Assembly: GCA_020002185.1 (NCBI GenBank) | Contig: CM034533.1 | Location: 51,305,081 to 51,369,080 of the forward strand | DNA length: 64,000 nt | Source of the DNA: Paraescarpia echinospica | Lineage: Eukaryota > Annelida > Polychaeta > Sabellida > Siboglinidae | Reading direction: 5' to 3' | Shown here: positions 27,967 to 37,470 of the stretch, piece by piece | Layout: the number at the start of each line of letters is the position of its first letter | Position numbering within the stretch: the stretch's first letter is position 1 | Program-made: the position numbers and the translations under genes | Notes under the pieces: model-generated | The model's database searches: none | What the model saw: the letters and a program-made list of their open reading frames with translations, nothing else | Told to the model about the DNA's origin: nothing

Positions 27967-28550
27967 TGCTCCAGCCTTGGCAGATATCTTCCAGAAGTCC
28001 CTGGACTCAGGCATTCTACCAACGGATCAGCAAACAATTCCAGTGTCTTAAAAAAGGTGGTAAACACCAAGCATCCAACTATATACCTATTTCGTTGACG
28101 TCCGTGTGCTGTAAGCTCATCGAGCACATTGTATGCTGACATCTCCTGAATCACATAGAAAAGAACCAGATCCTCTCATCACTGATCCACGGATTCCAAT
28201 TCAGGGTTTTCGTGCAAAACCCAGCTATCACTACCTGAAACGATTTTCTCACTTCATACGACAAGGGCAAGCAAGTGGATGGTGCCTTACTTGACCTCAG
28301 TAACGCCTTTGATACTGTCCTACATAGGAAGCGATTCAACACTAAAAATGTTATACACTCAGCGTCAGCAACAAATCCAAGTATTTTTGCAGTCTTGGCA
28401 GCAGCATCCTCAAACAAGTCCCCAACAACCCATACCTAGGACTCGACATTTCAGATGACCTCAAGTGGCACACTCACATATCCACCATCACTAAGAAAGC
28501 AAGCTCTTCGCTAGGTTTCCTCCGATTTTTTCCGAACTAAAATAGGTGAC

Positions 28551-29276
28551 CAGTAGCGCCACCTATCGGATTTTCCATGAACTACATATATAAGTGGTGC
28601 CACCTGACGGACAAGTTGTAAACTAAATGTAGGAGTACTGCCCAACTTCGTGCGTCTTATTTGACCAGTAGCGCCACCTACCGGATTTTCTGTGAACTAA
28701 ATTACAATGTTGTATAGGTTATTAACTGGTGCCATCTGGCGGATAAGTTGTGAACTAAATGTTCGAGTACTGCCAAAATTCGTGTCTCTTGCACGCTTGC
28801 GTGCAATAGAGCCCCCTGACGGATAGATCAGAAACCACAAACATCATCCCCTAGTGGACAAGTGAGCGAACCACATATGAGTACTGCAAAAATTCGTGTC
28901 TCTTGTTTTTGTCGAGTGCTTACTCCTGGTGGATATATCATCATCAACTGAAAGCACCCCTGTTAGATAAGTGGTGAACTATATAACTACTCTGCAGTTC
29001 GCGCTTGTGTACATTCTACTCAGCAGTCCGTGCTTTTGAATTTTCTACGATCCGTGATCTTTCGGCACGCCCACGTGACTTTTCGGCACATTTACTAACT
29101 ATATAAGCGCGGAGCTCTACCAGTCGAACCATCATTCGTATCACGACGACAGCACGGCTAACATCATCATCATCATGTTGAAGACACCCTACTACCGACC
29201 TCGCAATGCGGCAGACTCGAGCGACGAGGACGAGCCGACGAGCCGACCCATCATGCCGGTGATCAACCGTCCTTCC
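28551..29276 (+). repeat. Left inverted-repeat arm
   Basis: This carries at least seven CTCF-like words (C/TGCCACCTAGCGGA type) at about 28555, 28597, 28670, 28729, 28810, 28846 and 28922. A TATA box follows (29100-29106), and the first 34 codons of the RPA-like gene start at 29175. Homology to the right arm ends inside that gene. Confidence 0.85.
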
Positions 29277-29333
29277 ACCAAAGTGGTTGTATACATTTTT
29301 GCGAGGTTAACCCCAACTTTTTTCTCTAGCTAA
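29175..29333 (+). pseudogene. Truncated 5' copy of the RPA-like gene
   Basis: ATG at 29175 starts the same MLKTPYYRPRNAADSSDEDE N-terminus as the full gene on the right. After codon 34 the sequence leaves the homology and reads unrelated residues to a stop at 29331-29333. It keeps its own promoter copy, so a short transcript is possible. The OB-fold and zinc ribbon are missing. Confidence 0.75.
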
Positions 29334-29394
29334 CCTAATTAGATAGTTTTACCCGCTAGATGGCGACATCATGTGACGTAGTACTCCGATTATC

Positions 29395-29925
29395 CACTAG
29401 GGGCGTTACGTCGGAAGTGACGTCGTACCGGAAGTTACTTGACTGTCATGGCAGCCTCTACTAGGGACGCCACGTCGGAAGTGACGTTGCACCGGAAGTT
29501 ACTTGAATGCCATGCCGACCTGACATGGCGGACTCTATGCTTCCGATTTTCCCGGAAGTGCGTCAACGAGTAGAGATCTATCATGGTCGGTAGATGACAA
29601 TACTCTGACTAATTGCATTGGTGTCCGTTGAGTGGCGTTGGGAACCATGATGGTCACCTCTTTGAATGAAGTCCTGTCAGATGGTTGTCCTTACATGTTA
29701 TTGACATAGTCGTTTTCGATCATAGCAGTTTTCAAATTCGCTTGTTATGGCAGCCTCTACTAGAGACGCTACGTCGGAAGTGACGTCACACCGGAAGTTA
29801 TTTCACTGTCATGGTGGACTCTACGCTTCCGGTATTCCCGGAAGTCTGTCAACGAGTAGAGATCTATCATGGTCGATAGATGACAATACTCTGACTAATT
29901 ACATTGGTGTCCGTTGAGTATGTTA
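29395..29925 (+). promoter_or_regulatory. Duplicated ETS/CRE-like module array
   Basis: CGGAAGTGACGTC (ETS-like core next to a CRE-like TGACGT) followed by ACCGGAAGTTA occurs three times, at about 29412-29439, 29475-29501 and 29774-29800. CTTCCG...CGGAAG pairs occur near 29540 and 29834. The surrounding 170-190 bp (from about 29450 and about 29750) is a direct duplication. CTCF-like words are also present at about 29350 and 29395. The function is inferred from motif resemblance only. Confidence 0.5.
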
Positions 29926-30207
29926 TGTGTTGAGCGTGTGTTGTGTATGTGTGTTGTGTATGTTGTATATGTTATGTGTTGAGCGTGTGTTGTGTATGTG
30001 TGTTGTGTGTGTATTGTATGTTGTGTGTATGTCGTGTATGTTGTTAGTGCTGTGTATGTATTGTACGTTGTGTGTGTTGAGTATGTGTTGTGTATGTTGT
30101 GTGTGTGTGTGCATTGTATGTTGTATGTGTTGTGTGTGTGTTGTATGCGTATTGTATGTTGTGTGTGTTGTGTATGTTGCGTATGTATTGTACGTTGTGT
30201 GTGTGTG

Positions 30208-30288
<81 letters not shown>

Positions 30289-31143
30289 GTGTATGTTGTG
30301 TGTTGTGTGTGCTGTTTATGTGTTGTGTGTGTTGTATATGTTGTGTGTTGTGTGTGTTGTGTATGTGTTGTGTATGTGTGTTGTGTGTGTGTATTGTATG
30401 TTGTGTATGTTGCGTATGTATTGTACGTTGTGTGTGTTGTGTGTGTTGTGTGTGTGTGTGCTGTTTATGTGTTGTGTGTGTTGTATATGTTGTGTGTTGT
30501 GTGTGTTGTGTATGTGTTGTGTATGTGTGTTGTGTGTGTGTGTATTGTATGTTGTGTATGTTGCGTATGTATTGTACGTTGTGTGTGTTGTGTATGTTGT
30601 GTGTTGTGTGTGCTGTTTATGTGTTGTGTGTGTTGTATATGTTGTGTGTTGTGTGTGTTGTGTATGTGTTGTGTATGTGTGTTGTGTGTGTGTATTGTAT
30701 GTTGTGTATGTTGCGTATGTATTGTACGTTGTGTGTGTTGTGTGTGTTGTGTGTGTGTGTGTTGTGTATGTTGCATATGTATTGTACGTTGTGTGTGTTG
30801 TGTGTGTTGTATGTGTATTGTATGTTGTGTGTGTTGTGTATGTTGCGTATCTATTGTACGTTGTGTGTGTTGTGTATGTGTTGTGTATGTTGTGTGTGTA
30901 TTTTATGTTGTGTGTGTTGTGTGTGTGTGTTGTGTGTGTTGTATGTGTATTGTATGTTGTGTGTGTTGTGTGTGTGTGTGTGTTGCGTATGTGTTGTGTG
31001 TGTGTGTAGTGTATGTTGTATATGTTGTGTGTGTGTTGTGTGTGTTGTGTGTGTTGTGTGTGTATTGTATGTTGTGTGTGTGTGTGTGTGTTGTGTGTGT
31101 TGTGTGTGTTGTGTATGTTTTGTGTGTTGTGTGTATTGTTGTT
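29926..31143. repeat. GT-rich satellite with ~150-bp higher-order unit
   Basis: Variants of GTTGTGTATGT alternate over 1.2 kb. A distinctive GCTGTTTATG word recurs at 30311, 30460 and 30612, showing a higher-order unit of about 150 bp. A pure (GT)n block lies at about 30206-30287. All frames are open because the sequence lacks A-containing stop codons; they are not genes. Confidence 0.9.
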
Positions 31144-31288
31144 TGAGTGAGTGAGTGAGTGAGTGAGTGAGTGAGTGAAGGAGTGAGTGAGTGAGTGAGT
31201 GAGTGAGTGAGTGAGTGAGTGAGTGAGTGAGTGAGTGAGTGAGTGAGTGAGTGAGTGTGTGAGTGAGTGAGTGAGTGAGTGAGTGAGT
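31144..31288. repeat. (GAGT)n array
   Basis: About 36 units of GAGT with two single-base variants. The same tetranucleotide in complement forms the array at 59690-60080 beside the polymerase-type element. Confidence 0.95.
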
Positions 31289-31414
31289 GAACATACACGA
31301 AGGATGAGTGAGTACGTGAGTGCTTTGAGTGGATTGTTAATCGGGACTTAGATGAGTATCTTTACTTGTGAAGTGTAAGACACGAAAAAATGACACAAGT
31401 TAAGATTTGAACAT

Positions 31415-31420
31415 TTTATT
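31415..31420 (-). terminator. Poly(A) signal of the two-gene minus-strand unit
   Basis: AATAAA on the minus strand, 92 bases after the stop of the 31512-31970 gene. Confidence 0.55.
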
Positions 31421-31511
31421 CGTGTACAACACAAACGTATTTACAGGTCGTGCTCCATTCTCTGCAGTTGAATTAATGTCACTAAAGGTCTCATAAAACC
31501 ACAAGACAGAT

Positions 31512-31970
31512 TTACAGATCATCCTCCATTACTGTCAGAACAATTTGCTTTAATTTGTTTCGCCACTCCTCTGAAAACAGTTCTTGCAACCAACTCCCGA
31601 TAGTACACAAGTGATCGGACGTCAGGTCGGATAGCTTCAAACCTGCGTCTAACAAAACACACAACCAGTCTTTCATCACTGCAGTTGAATTAATGGCCTC
31701 CACAGACTCGTCAAAGTGCATATAAATTAGAATGTCATCAGGTAACATACAATCGTGATGAAATTGACTAGGATCGCCTATCTCGCACGCGAGACACTGT
31801 CGTCTCGACAGTTCAACGACGGCACATGCTATGTGACATGCAATCGTCTTCTTCATTTCCGTCGCAGGAAACTCAAGCGTAAAGTTCGGACCAGTGGCGA
31901 CAGGAGCGGTGGTTGTCACATTGGTTGCGTGAGTAGAAATTGTGACATCGTCAGGAGCGGAAGTTGTCAT
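31512..31970 (-). CDS. Uncharacterised 152-residue protein with a Cys/His motif
   Basis: An intact frame from ATG at 31970 (no earlier ATG in frame) to the stop at 31512. The N-terminal 35 residues are Thr/Ala-rich and low complexity. Residues 59-74 form C-x2-C-x8-H-H-x-C around DPSQ, a plausible zinc-binding knuckle. The C-terminal half is mostly helical-looking and ends acidic. It follows the RPA-like gene after 73 bases on the same strand. A CCTGTTTCAG (acceptor-like; exon would start at 32024) precedes it, so it may be reached by splicing rather than by reinitiation. I recall CxxC...PSQxxHxC frames near virus-like insertions in animal genomes, but do not know the function. Confidence 0.6.
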   Translation of the reverse strand: MTTSAPDDVTISTHATNVTTTAPVATGPNFTLEFPATEMKKTIACHIACAVVELSRRQCLACEIGDPSQFHHDCMLPDDILIYMHFDESVEAINSTAVMKDWLCVLLDAGLKLSDLTSDHLCTIGSWLQELFSEEWRNKLKQIVLTVMEDDL

Positions 31971-32043
31971 ATCGGCCGTGTCGGCGGAAGGTGTCACATC
32001 GGCAGGGATGACGGCAGACAGAGGCTGAAACAGGATACGGAGC

Positions 32044-32601
32044 CTAGTGTATCACCTCCACGTGAGTGACGTTGAAGTTTGTGTAAGTATCTCGTCGAGT
32101 TTTCTTTATGGTGAGAGACACACGAGTTCCCGTCAACGAGTTCAGTTTGTAAGTCTGCATCGTTTCGTCCATAACAGCAAACGTCTCGGCATTCACGTCA
32201 AGGAGAAGAGCCATACACTGGTCGAATAAAGTCAGCCATATAGATCGACCCGTCGCTGTCTCGACAAAGCACATGCGCACCACGAAATGCATGTCAGAAG
32301 CAACGTAACCGTGTCGTTCGCATTGCAAATGTCCCCTATCGTCGGTAATCATACGCTTCTTGCAGTACCTGCACCCGATGTAGAAGGGAGTGTGCTGGCG
32401 TACTCTGTCGATGAGGAGACCTCTGATCTTGATAACGGCGTCGGCGCTTACCGTTGCTTCTAGAGCTGAGATGTCCACGACGTCAGGTTCCGACGGCACG
32501 GAAGAACGGTTGATCACCGGCATGATGGGTCGGCTCGTCGGCTCGTCCTCGTCGCTCGAGTCTGCCGCATTGCGAGGTCGGTAGTAGGGTGTCTTCAACA
32601 T
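32044..32601 (-). CDS. RPA-like OB-fold single-stranded-DNA-binding protein
   Basis: An intact 185-residue frame. Start at 32601 is chosen because it is the ATG shared with the left arm and lies about 66 bases after a TATA box; an upstream in-frame ATG at 32661 would lie near or before the expected transcript start. Residues 1-45 are polar and acidic (SSDEDE). Residues 74-133 match the replication protein A large-subunit C-terminal OB-fold (Rep_fac-A_C type): a zinc ribbon C77-x2-C80-x13-C94-x2-H97 followed by VVRMCFVETATGRSIWLTLF and DQCMALLL. Such proteins bind single-stranded DNA during replication. In mobile or viral elements they probably protect replication intermediates, which is an inference here. 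No disruption is visible, unlike nearly all surrounding repeats. Confidence 0.75.
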   Translation of the reverse strand: MLKTPYYRPRNAADSSDEDEPTSRPIMPVINRSSVPSEPDVVDISALEATVSADAVIKIRGLLIDRVRQHTPFYIGCRYCKKRMITDDRGHLQCERHGYVASDMHFVVRMCFVETATGRSIWLTLFDQCMALLLDVNAETFAVMDETMQTYKLNSLTGTRVSLTIKKTRRDTYTNFNVTHVEVIH

Positions 32602-33222
32602 GATGATGATGTTAGCAGTGCTGTCGTCGTGATACGAATGACGGTCCGATTGGCAAAACACCGCGCTTATATAGTTAGTAAATGTGCCGAAAAATCACGT
32701 GGGCGTGCCGAAAGATCACGGATTGTAGAAAATTCAAAAGCACGGACTGCTGAGTAGAATGTACACAAGCGCGAACTGCAGAGTAGTTATATAGTTCACC
32801 ACTTATCTAACAGGGATGCTTTCAGTTGATGATGATATATCCACCAGGAGTAAGCACTCGACAAAAACAAGAGACACGAATTTTTGCAGTACTCATATCT
32901 GGTTCGCTCACTTGTCCACTAGGGGATGATGTTTTTGGTTTCTGATCTATCCGTCAGGGGGCTCTATTGCACGCAAGCGTGCAAAAGACACGAATGTTTG
33001 CAGTACTCGAACATTTAGTTCACAACTTATCCTCCAGATTGCACCACTTGTAGTTCATAACCTATACACCAGGGGGATTTAGTTCACGGAAAATCCGCTA
33101 GGTGGCACTACTGGTCAAACTAAGACGCACGAATTTGGGCAGTACGCGAACATTTACTTTACAACGTGTCCGTCAGACGGGGCGCTATTTTATTTCGACC
33201 AAATTCCGCTAGGGGCGCTGGT
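32500..33222 (-). repeat. Right inverted-repeat arm
   Basis: Reverse-complement partner of 28551-29276. Read on the minus strand it carries the same series of CTCF-like words, the paired CTTTCGGCACG/TTTTCGGCAC words around a CACGTG, the TATA box and the first codons of the intact RPA-like gene. Confidence 0.85.
32667..32673 (-). promoter_or_regulatory. TATA box of the RPA-like gene
   Basis: TATATAA on the minus strand, also kept in the left arm (29100-29106). A TCATTCG initiator-like word follows at about +30 in both arms. Confidence 0.55.
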
Positions 33223-33254
33223 TTTAAGTTCATGACCTATCCGCTATGGCGCCA

Positions 33255-33310
33255 CTTGACCTTGACCAACACCCTGGTACTTGACCTTGACCTTTGACCT
33301 ACATCCGGGT
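33255..33310. promoter_or_regulatory. Cluster of nuclear-receptor-like half sites
   Basis: TGACCTTGACC occurs twice, the second running into TTTGACCT. On the minus strand this gives AGGTCAAAGGTCA (DR1) and TCAAGGTCA (extended half site). It lies just outside the right arm. Confidence 0.4.
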
Positions 33311-33369
33311 ACTTTTGCTCTTGCACCCATCCGAATCCAACATACACTCGTACACCACCTCCTTTACTG

Positions 33370-33970
33370 CTCTTAACGTATAAGGAAAAAGAGCTAATAA
33401 TACCGCTGTACAAAACAATAGTTAGGCCTCATTTTGAACATTGTATTCAAGCGTGGAGGCCATATCGCAGGAAGGACATAGATATGCTAGAAAGAATGCA
33501 GAGGAGAGCAACTAAAATGATATCAAAACTAAGGGATCTTAGTTACGAAATACGCCTTAAAAAATGCGGTTTAACAACACTAGAGACCAGGAGATTGAGA
33601 GGAGATCAGATAAAAGTGTTTAAAATATTGAATGGTTATGAAAATATTGATAGAAATATTTTTTTCTCAGTTAAGAAAAATAGAAGGACTAGAGGACATG
33701 AAGTTACAATAGCAAAGGAGCAGAGTAGATTAGATATAAGAAAGTTTTCATTTTCACAAAAAAACTGTAAATGAATGGAACAGATTATCTGCTGATTGTG
33801 TGGGTGCTAGTAGAGTGAATATGTTTAAAAATAAAATCGACACATACCTCAGACGGGCGGGATACACATAGGTAAAAGGGTCGGACTCTCGATAAGCCAA
33901 AGGGCTTCCTTGTGCACCTGCCACCTAGAGTTAATTCTCTGGGTGGCAATCTTGTTAAATATATTGTTAA
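33370..33970 (+). mobile_element. CR1-like LINE, 5'-truncated 3' end
   Basis: The frame reads IVRPHFEHCIQAWRPYRRKD, QRRATKMISKLRDLSYEIRL and GHEVTIAKEQSRLDIRKFSF. The 3' UTR ends in repeats of TTGTTAAATAT at 33950-33975. It is the same family as 10286-14030, inserted in the opposite orientation. Confidence 0.85.
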
Positions 33971-34214
33971 ATATCATTCGCCAGCCGGCCCCTCAGCGTT
34001 AAGCACAAACTTTCGACCGCGCAACTCGCGAAAAAGTTACTTCTCAATTGATCCGTCTATGTTATAAAACAGTTCGTTCTCTGTTTGTTTGTGCACCCAC
34101 GTCTTCGTTGGTCTTGTATGTATCGGGCCGACATTTTGCATGTGATCTACGGCCCCATTGAAATGGTTCGTATATTTAGACATTTTCGAAATTCGTCGGG
34201 GAGTTGATAACATG
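33971..34214. other. Repeat-derived spacer
   Basis: Text around 34065-34160 (CTCTGTTTGTTTGTGCACCC and ATTTTGCATGTGATCTACGG) recurs near 35325-35390, and part of it at 3450-3500, so this is another dispersed repeat. Confidence 0.5.
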
Positions 34215-34690
34215 GGGGCTCAATATGTTATATTGTCCGTCCCCACTTAAACTACTGCAGTGCTGTCTGGAACCCATGCATCAAGAAGGAGGTAAACCAA
34301 ATAAAAAATATCCAGCGCCAGGCAGCCAGATTTGTCCTGAACAACTATAGTCAGATAGAAAACGTGTCCGCAATGATTAACCACCTCCATTGGGACTCCC
34401 TTGAAAGAAGAAGACAACTCTCTTGCCTCCTCCTGATGTATAGGATCCAAAACCAACATATTGTCATTAATGGTAATCACTACTTTGCCCCAATGCTCCC
34501 CACCGGTACAATATATTATCATCCAAATAAATATAAGATTATCCCACCTCGCATTCGGGTCTACAGCAATCCTTTCTTCCCAAGCACTCTCTTCCGGTGG
34601 AACGCCCTGCCCGGGAATATGTTGGTAGCTCCACCCATCCAGGCCTTCAGGGAAGCGGTTGTTTCACACTGGTCTGTGTTTTTACTCACA
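34215..34690 (+). pseudogene. LINE ORF2, right part (C-terminus)
   Basis: VRPHLNYCSAVWNPCIKKEV, IQRQAARFVLNNYSQ and FFPSTLFRWNALPGN give the thumb and C-terminus expected after the left part at 26335-28527. It is joined to a CA microsatellite at its 3' end. Confidence 0.8.
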
Positions 34691-34764
34691 CCTCGTTCAT
34701 ACTTTACTCGCACTTTATATTATATACTTTTTCTCACACGTTCACATCTGACACAGCGCAATTG

Positions 34765-34912
<148 letters not shown>

Positions 34913-35707
34913 GGCATCAAAATTCAGACTGATGGACTATGCTGATTAACCACACAGAAGTAGAAGTAGAAGTTCGAAAGGCTGTACGTGGAGTTCCACC
35001 CGCGGAATTTAGTTTTTCTATGTCATCGTAAAGATAATTATGTCATGGATATATACAGACATTTTGAATAGTTTTTAAGTTATTGATGTTTGAAAATCCT
35101 CATCGCTTAACAGGCACCAGGCCTACCTGTCGTTGGTCACGTCTGCAAGCTTACAAGTAGCGCCCTCTTTCGCATTTCATATATTTACTACATATAGAGC
35201 TATATGTCATTTTGTCATTTAGCGTCAAAATTATCGCCCGTCAAGTTAATGTATTATAAAAAGTGAATGTCAAAAGTTATCTTGGATAACCTGGAATACG
35301 ACATATCTATATCAGAAAACAATTAATTCTCTGTTTGTTTGTGCACCCACATCTCCGTTAGTTTTGCATGTATCGGGTTGAAATTCCAACTCAGCATCCG
35401 CTGTTGCTGGTTACGTCAGCTAGACGGGTAAGCGACTGACATTGAGATTTCTGGCAAAAATGTTGTCCTAACAACTAGGCCAGTGACCTGTTACCATTTA
35501 TTAATGCGGGTAGGCTGCACGCACGCACACACACACGCGCGCACGCATACACATGCGCACACGTACGCACACACACACACACGCGCGCGCGCACACGTAC
35601 GCACACACACACACAATATTAGATAGCTAGCCCCATTAGTTGTAGATAATTGTTTTTATTTTAAATTAAACAAGCGAATGCTATTCTCGAATGTTCCCTT
35701 GTTACAG
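34913..35707. other. Gene-less stretch with CA/CG simple repeat
   Basis: A mixed CGCA/CACG/CA repeat lies at 35518-35615. Otherwise nothing is recognised except the dispersed repeat word near 35325-35390. Confidence 0.5.
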
Positions 35708-35979
35708 GTGTTCATTTGGCAATTGAAGAAATATTCCGACAGAATGTAAAGGAGTGTTGCAAAGACATTTGTCCAATTGCAAATCAAGCTGATGACGAAA
35801 AGGTTCAGTGCATGGTGTATTTTAACCAAACTTCATCAACTGTCACGTTGTGGAGTTGGCCGTTTACAAGTTTGTCTGCACAGCTGGATCATTTAATGAC
35901 AGCGATGAAATTTATAAGTAAATATAGTAGAAAGCCATGTAAAGACATGTTGGAATTATTATCGTTATATTCCTCATGA
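35708..35979 (+). CDS. Candidate terminal exon of an unknown host gene
   Basis: A pyrimidine-rich stretch ending TTACAG is followed by an open frame (from about residue VHLAIEEIFRQ) of about 90 codons to TGA at 35977-35979. An AATAAA lies 30 bases on, at about 36010. The peptide has five cysteines and ends KDMLELLSLYSS. I recognise no family, and no partner exon was found, so this rests on signals alone. Confidence 0.3.
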
Positions 35980-36611
35980 TACGCAACTACACACACACTG
36001 TCTGAGTGCAATAAACTGGCAACTTGATGGCTTCAGAAAATAACTATCATGATTTGTCATGCGGATGTGGGATCAGATCGGTAATACAACAGGAGGACTC
36101 TGCAATTGTGTGTGGTCAACAAAATTTTCACCGCATTTCCATCTTTGAACAATGTACGATCTCGCTATGCACAGCCATAAATATGGACTGCCTGAAAGCA
36201 GGGAAGGAAAATATTTCCAGATTATTTTACAAGCATTTTTATACATTGTGATTTATTATTTACTGTTTTAAAATATGTAAAATGAAGGGTAAATAATTTG
36301 AAAAAGGTTACCAATGTTTTAACAGATATTTGCAATAGAATTACCTCAGATATGTTTATCTAGCATCAGGAAATCAACGTAAACTGTATTTCACTTGCAT
36401 GGAGGTGTCATTGGAACTATTATATCATTTCACAGGAGTGAAGAGTTTGTGAATGGGATTTAATGTGTAAATGTATTATTTGTACAGGTGCATTCATTTT
36501 ATTATCAAAGGGCTAGATGTTGCTGAAGCATTCATCCTTTTTTGTATTTGTACATACATTACCATTGTACAAAAAACAACTGTGTAGGCTTCAAACTTCA
36601 TATTAGGTGCA

Positions 36612-37470
36612 GATTCAGATTTCAGATTCAGATTGTTTATTACCAATTAGCATTTAAAATGTACGAGGAATTCTTGGCGTTGTGGCGTCAACATACATAC
36701 ACGTTTGTCTCCCCTGCCCCCCATCATGCACACGCAAAATATACAATCAGAAACATTATGAAACTATGCTAAAACTAGTATAAATTTAAACCAAGGCCAA
36801 CTGCCAACATATTTTAAGACAGTCGTACATCTATTGACATAAAGTGAACTTGATATCATAATACATGTATTAATACCGTCTGAACATTACCTAAAAAGTT
36901 AAAAAGTATACATGTAGTTAAATAAGTAATAAATAAATTAATAAGTAAATTAGCTCACGATATAAAAACTACGCTGACAGTTAAAAAGTATGTACATACA
37001 TGTACTCAAGTTAATAAATAAAAAAATAAAACATTAATTAATTATAAAAAAAATTATAAAAATAATAATTTAGCATGGCGACATAAAATCTAAACCGACT
37101 GAAAACAGTATCATGGCATCTCGCGGTTCAAGTGACTCACAACCTGCGAATAAAAACTATTTTTAAGTCTAGTAGTCCTTGTCTTAATATTTCTATAGCG
37201 CTTGCCAGAGGGAAGAAATTCAAAGAGATGGTTGGCTGGGTGGGTAGTATGCCATACAATGCTCTTGGATTTTCGCGCACAGCGAGCATGGTAAATAGAT
37301 TAAAATGGATGGCAATTCGCGCCCAATGATTCTAGATGCGTCCTTATCATAATCTCCTGAGCAATTCCGAATCTCCTGTGCATTTACTGAAATGTTAATT
37401 TGAGTAATAGCGCTGGACGCAAATGAGCAACAAAAGGCAATAACGACAACGCATGACAAGAGTCGGCAGT
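36612..37470 (-). mobile_element. LINE 3' end with (TCTGAA)n-type tail
   Basis: On the minus strand broken frames read AYYPPSQPSL and FLPSGKRYRNIKTRTTRLKN, the HPxxxLFExLPSGRRYR C-terminal block of many metazoan LINEs. A 3' UTR follows and ends AATAAACAATCTGAATCTGA at 36612-36640. Confidence 0.7.

Larger units (their letters stand above)
26335..28527 (+). pseudogene. LINE ORF2, left part, interrupted by insertions
   Basis: The frame starts in the linker before RT (KKHRNWDNYRHFQRECKRSI, IKSKRQDNIGVSPLKQKT). It is interrupted by the solo LTR at 26653-27734 and resumes as VAKLLRSVNPAKACGPDAIP. It is interrupted again at about 27889-27966 and then shows SNYIPISLTSVCCKLIEHIV, DLSNAFDTVLHRKR (RT motif A region) and GLDISDDLKWHTHISTITKK up to about 28527. 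The remainder is found 5.7 kb further right at 34215-34690. Stops and frameshifts make it a pseudogene of a Jockey/CR1-superfamily LINE. Confidence 0.85.
28551..33222. mobile_element. Virus- or transposon-like element with long inverted repeats, coding for an RPA-like protein
   Basis: Arms of about 725 bp (28551-29276 and 32500-33222) are inverted copies of each other. Between them lie a truncated gene start, regulatory-looking repeats, long GT-rich and GTGA satellites, and two genes on the minus strand ending in a poly(A) signal. The element sits inside a LINE: left LINE part to 28527, right part from about 34215. A CR1-like LINE fragment follows the right arm within the same insertion. No integrase, transposase or capsid gene is seen, so it may be non-autonomous or the remains of a larger element. 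The arms differ at several per cent of positions in the inner half and more in the outer half, so the insertion is not very recent. Confidence 0.75.

Noticed and set aside
29918..31154. Three overlapping plus-strand frames of 354-384 residues made of Val/Cys/Leu/Tyr
   Set aside because: They are translations of a GT-rich satellite; all frames are open because stop codons need A-rich triplets that are absent.
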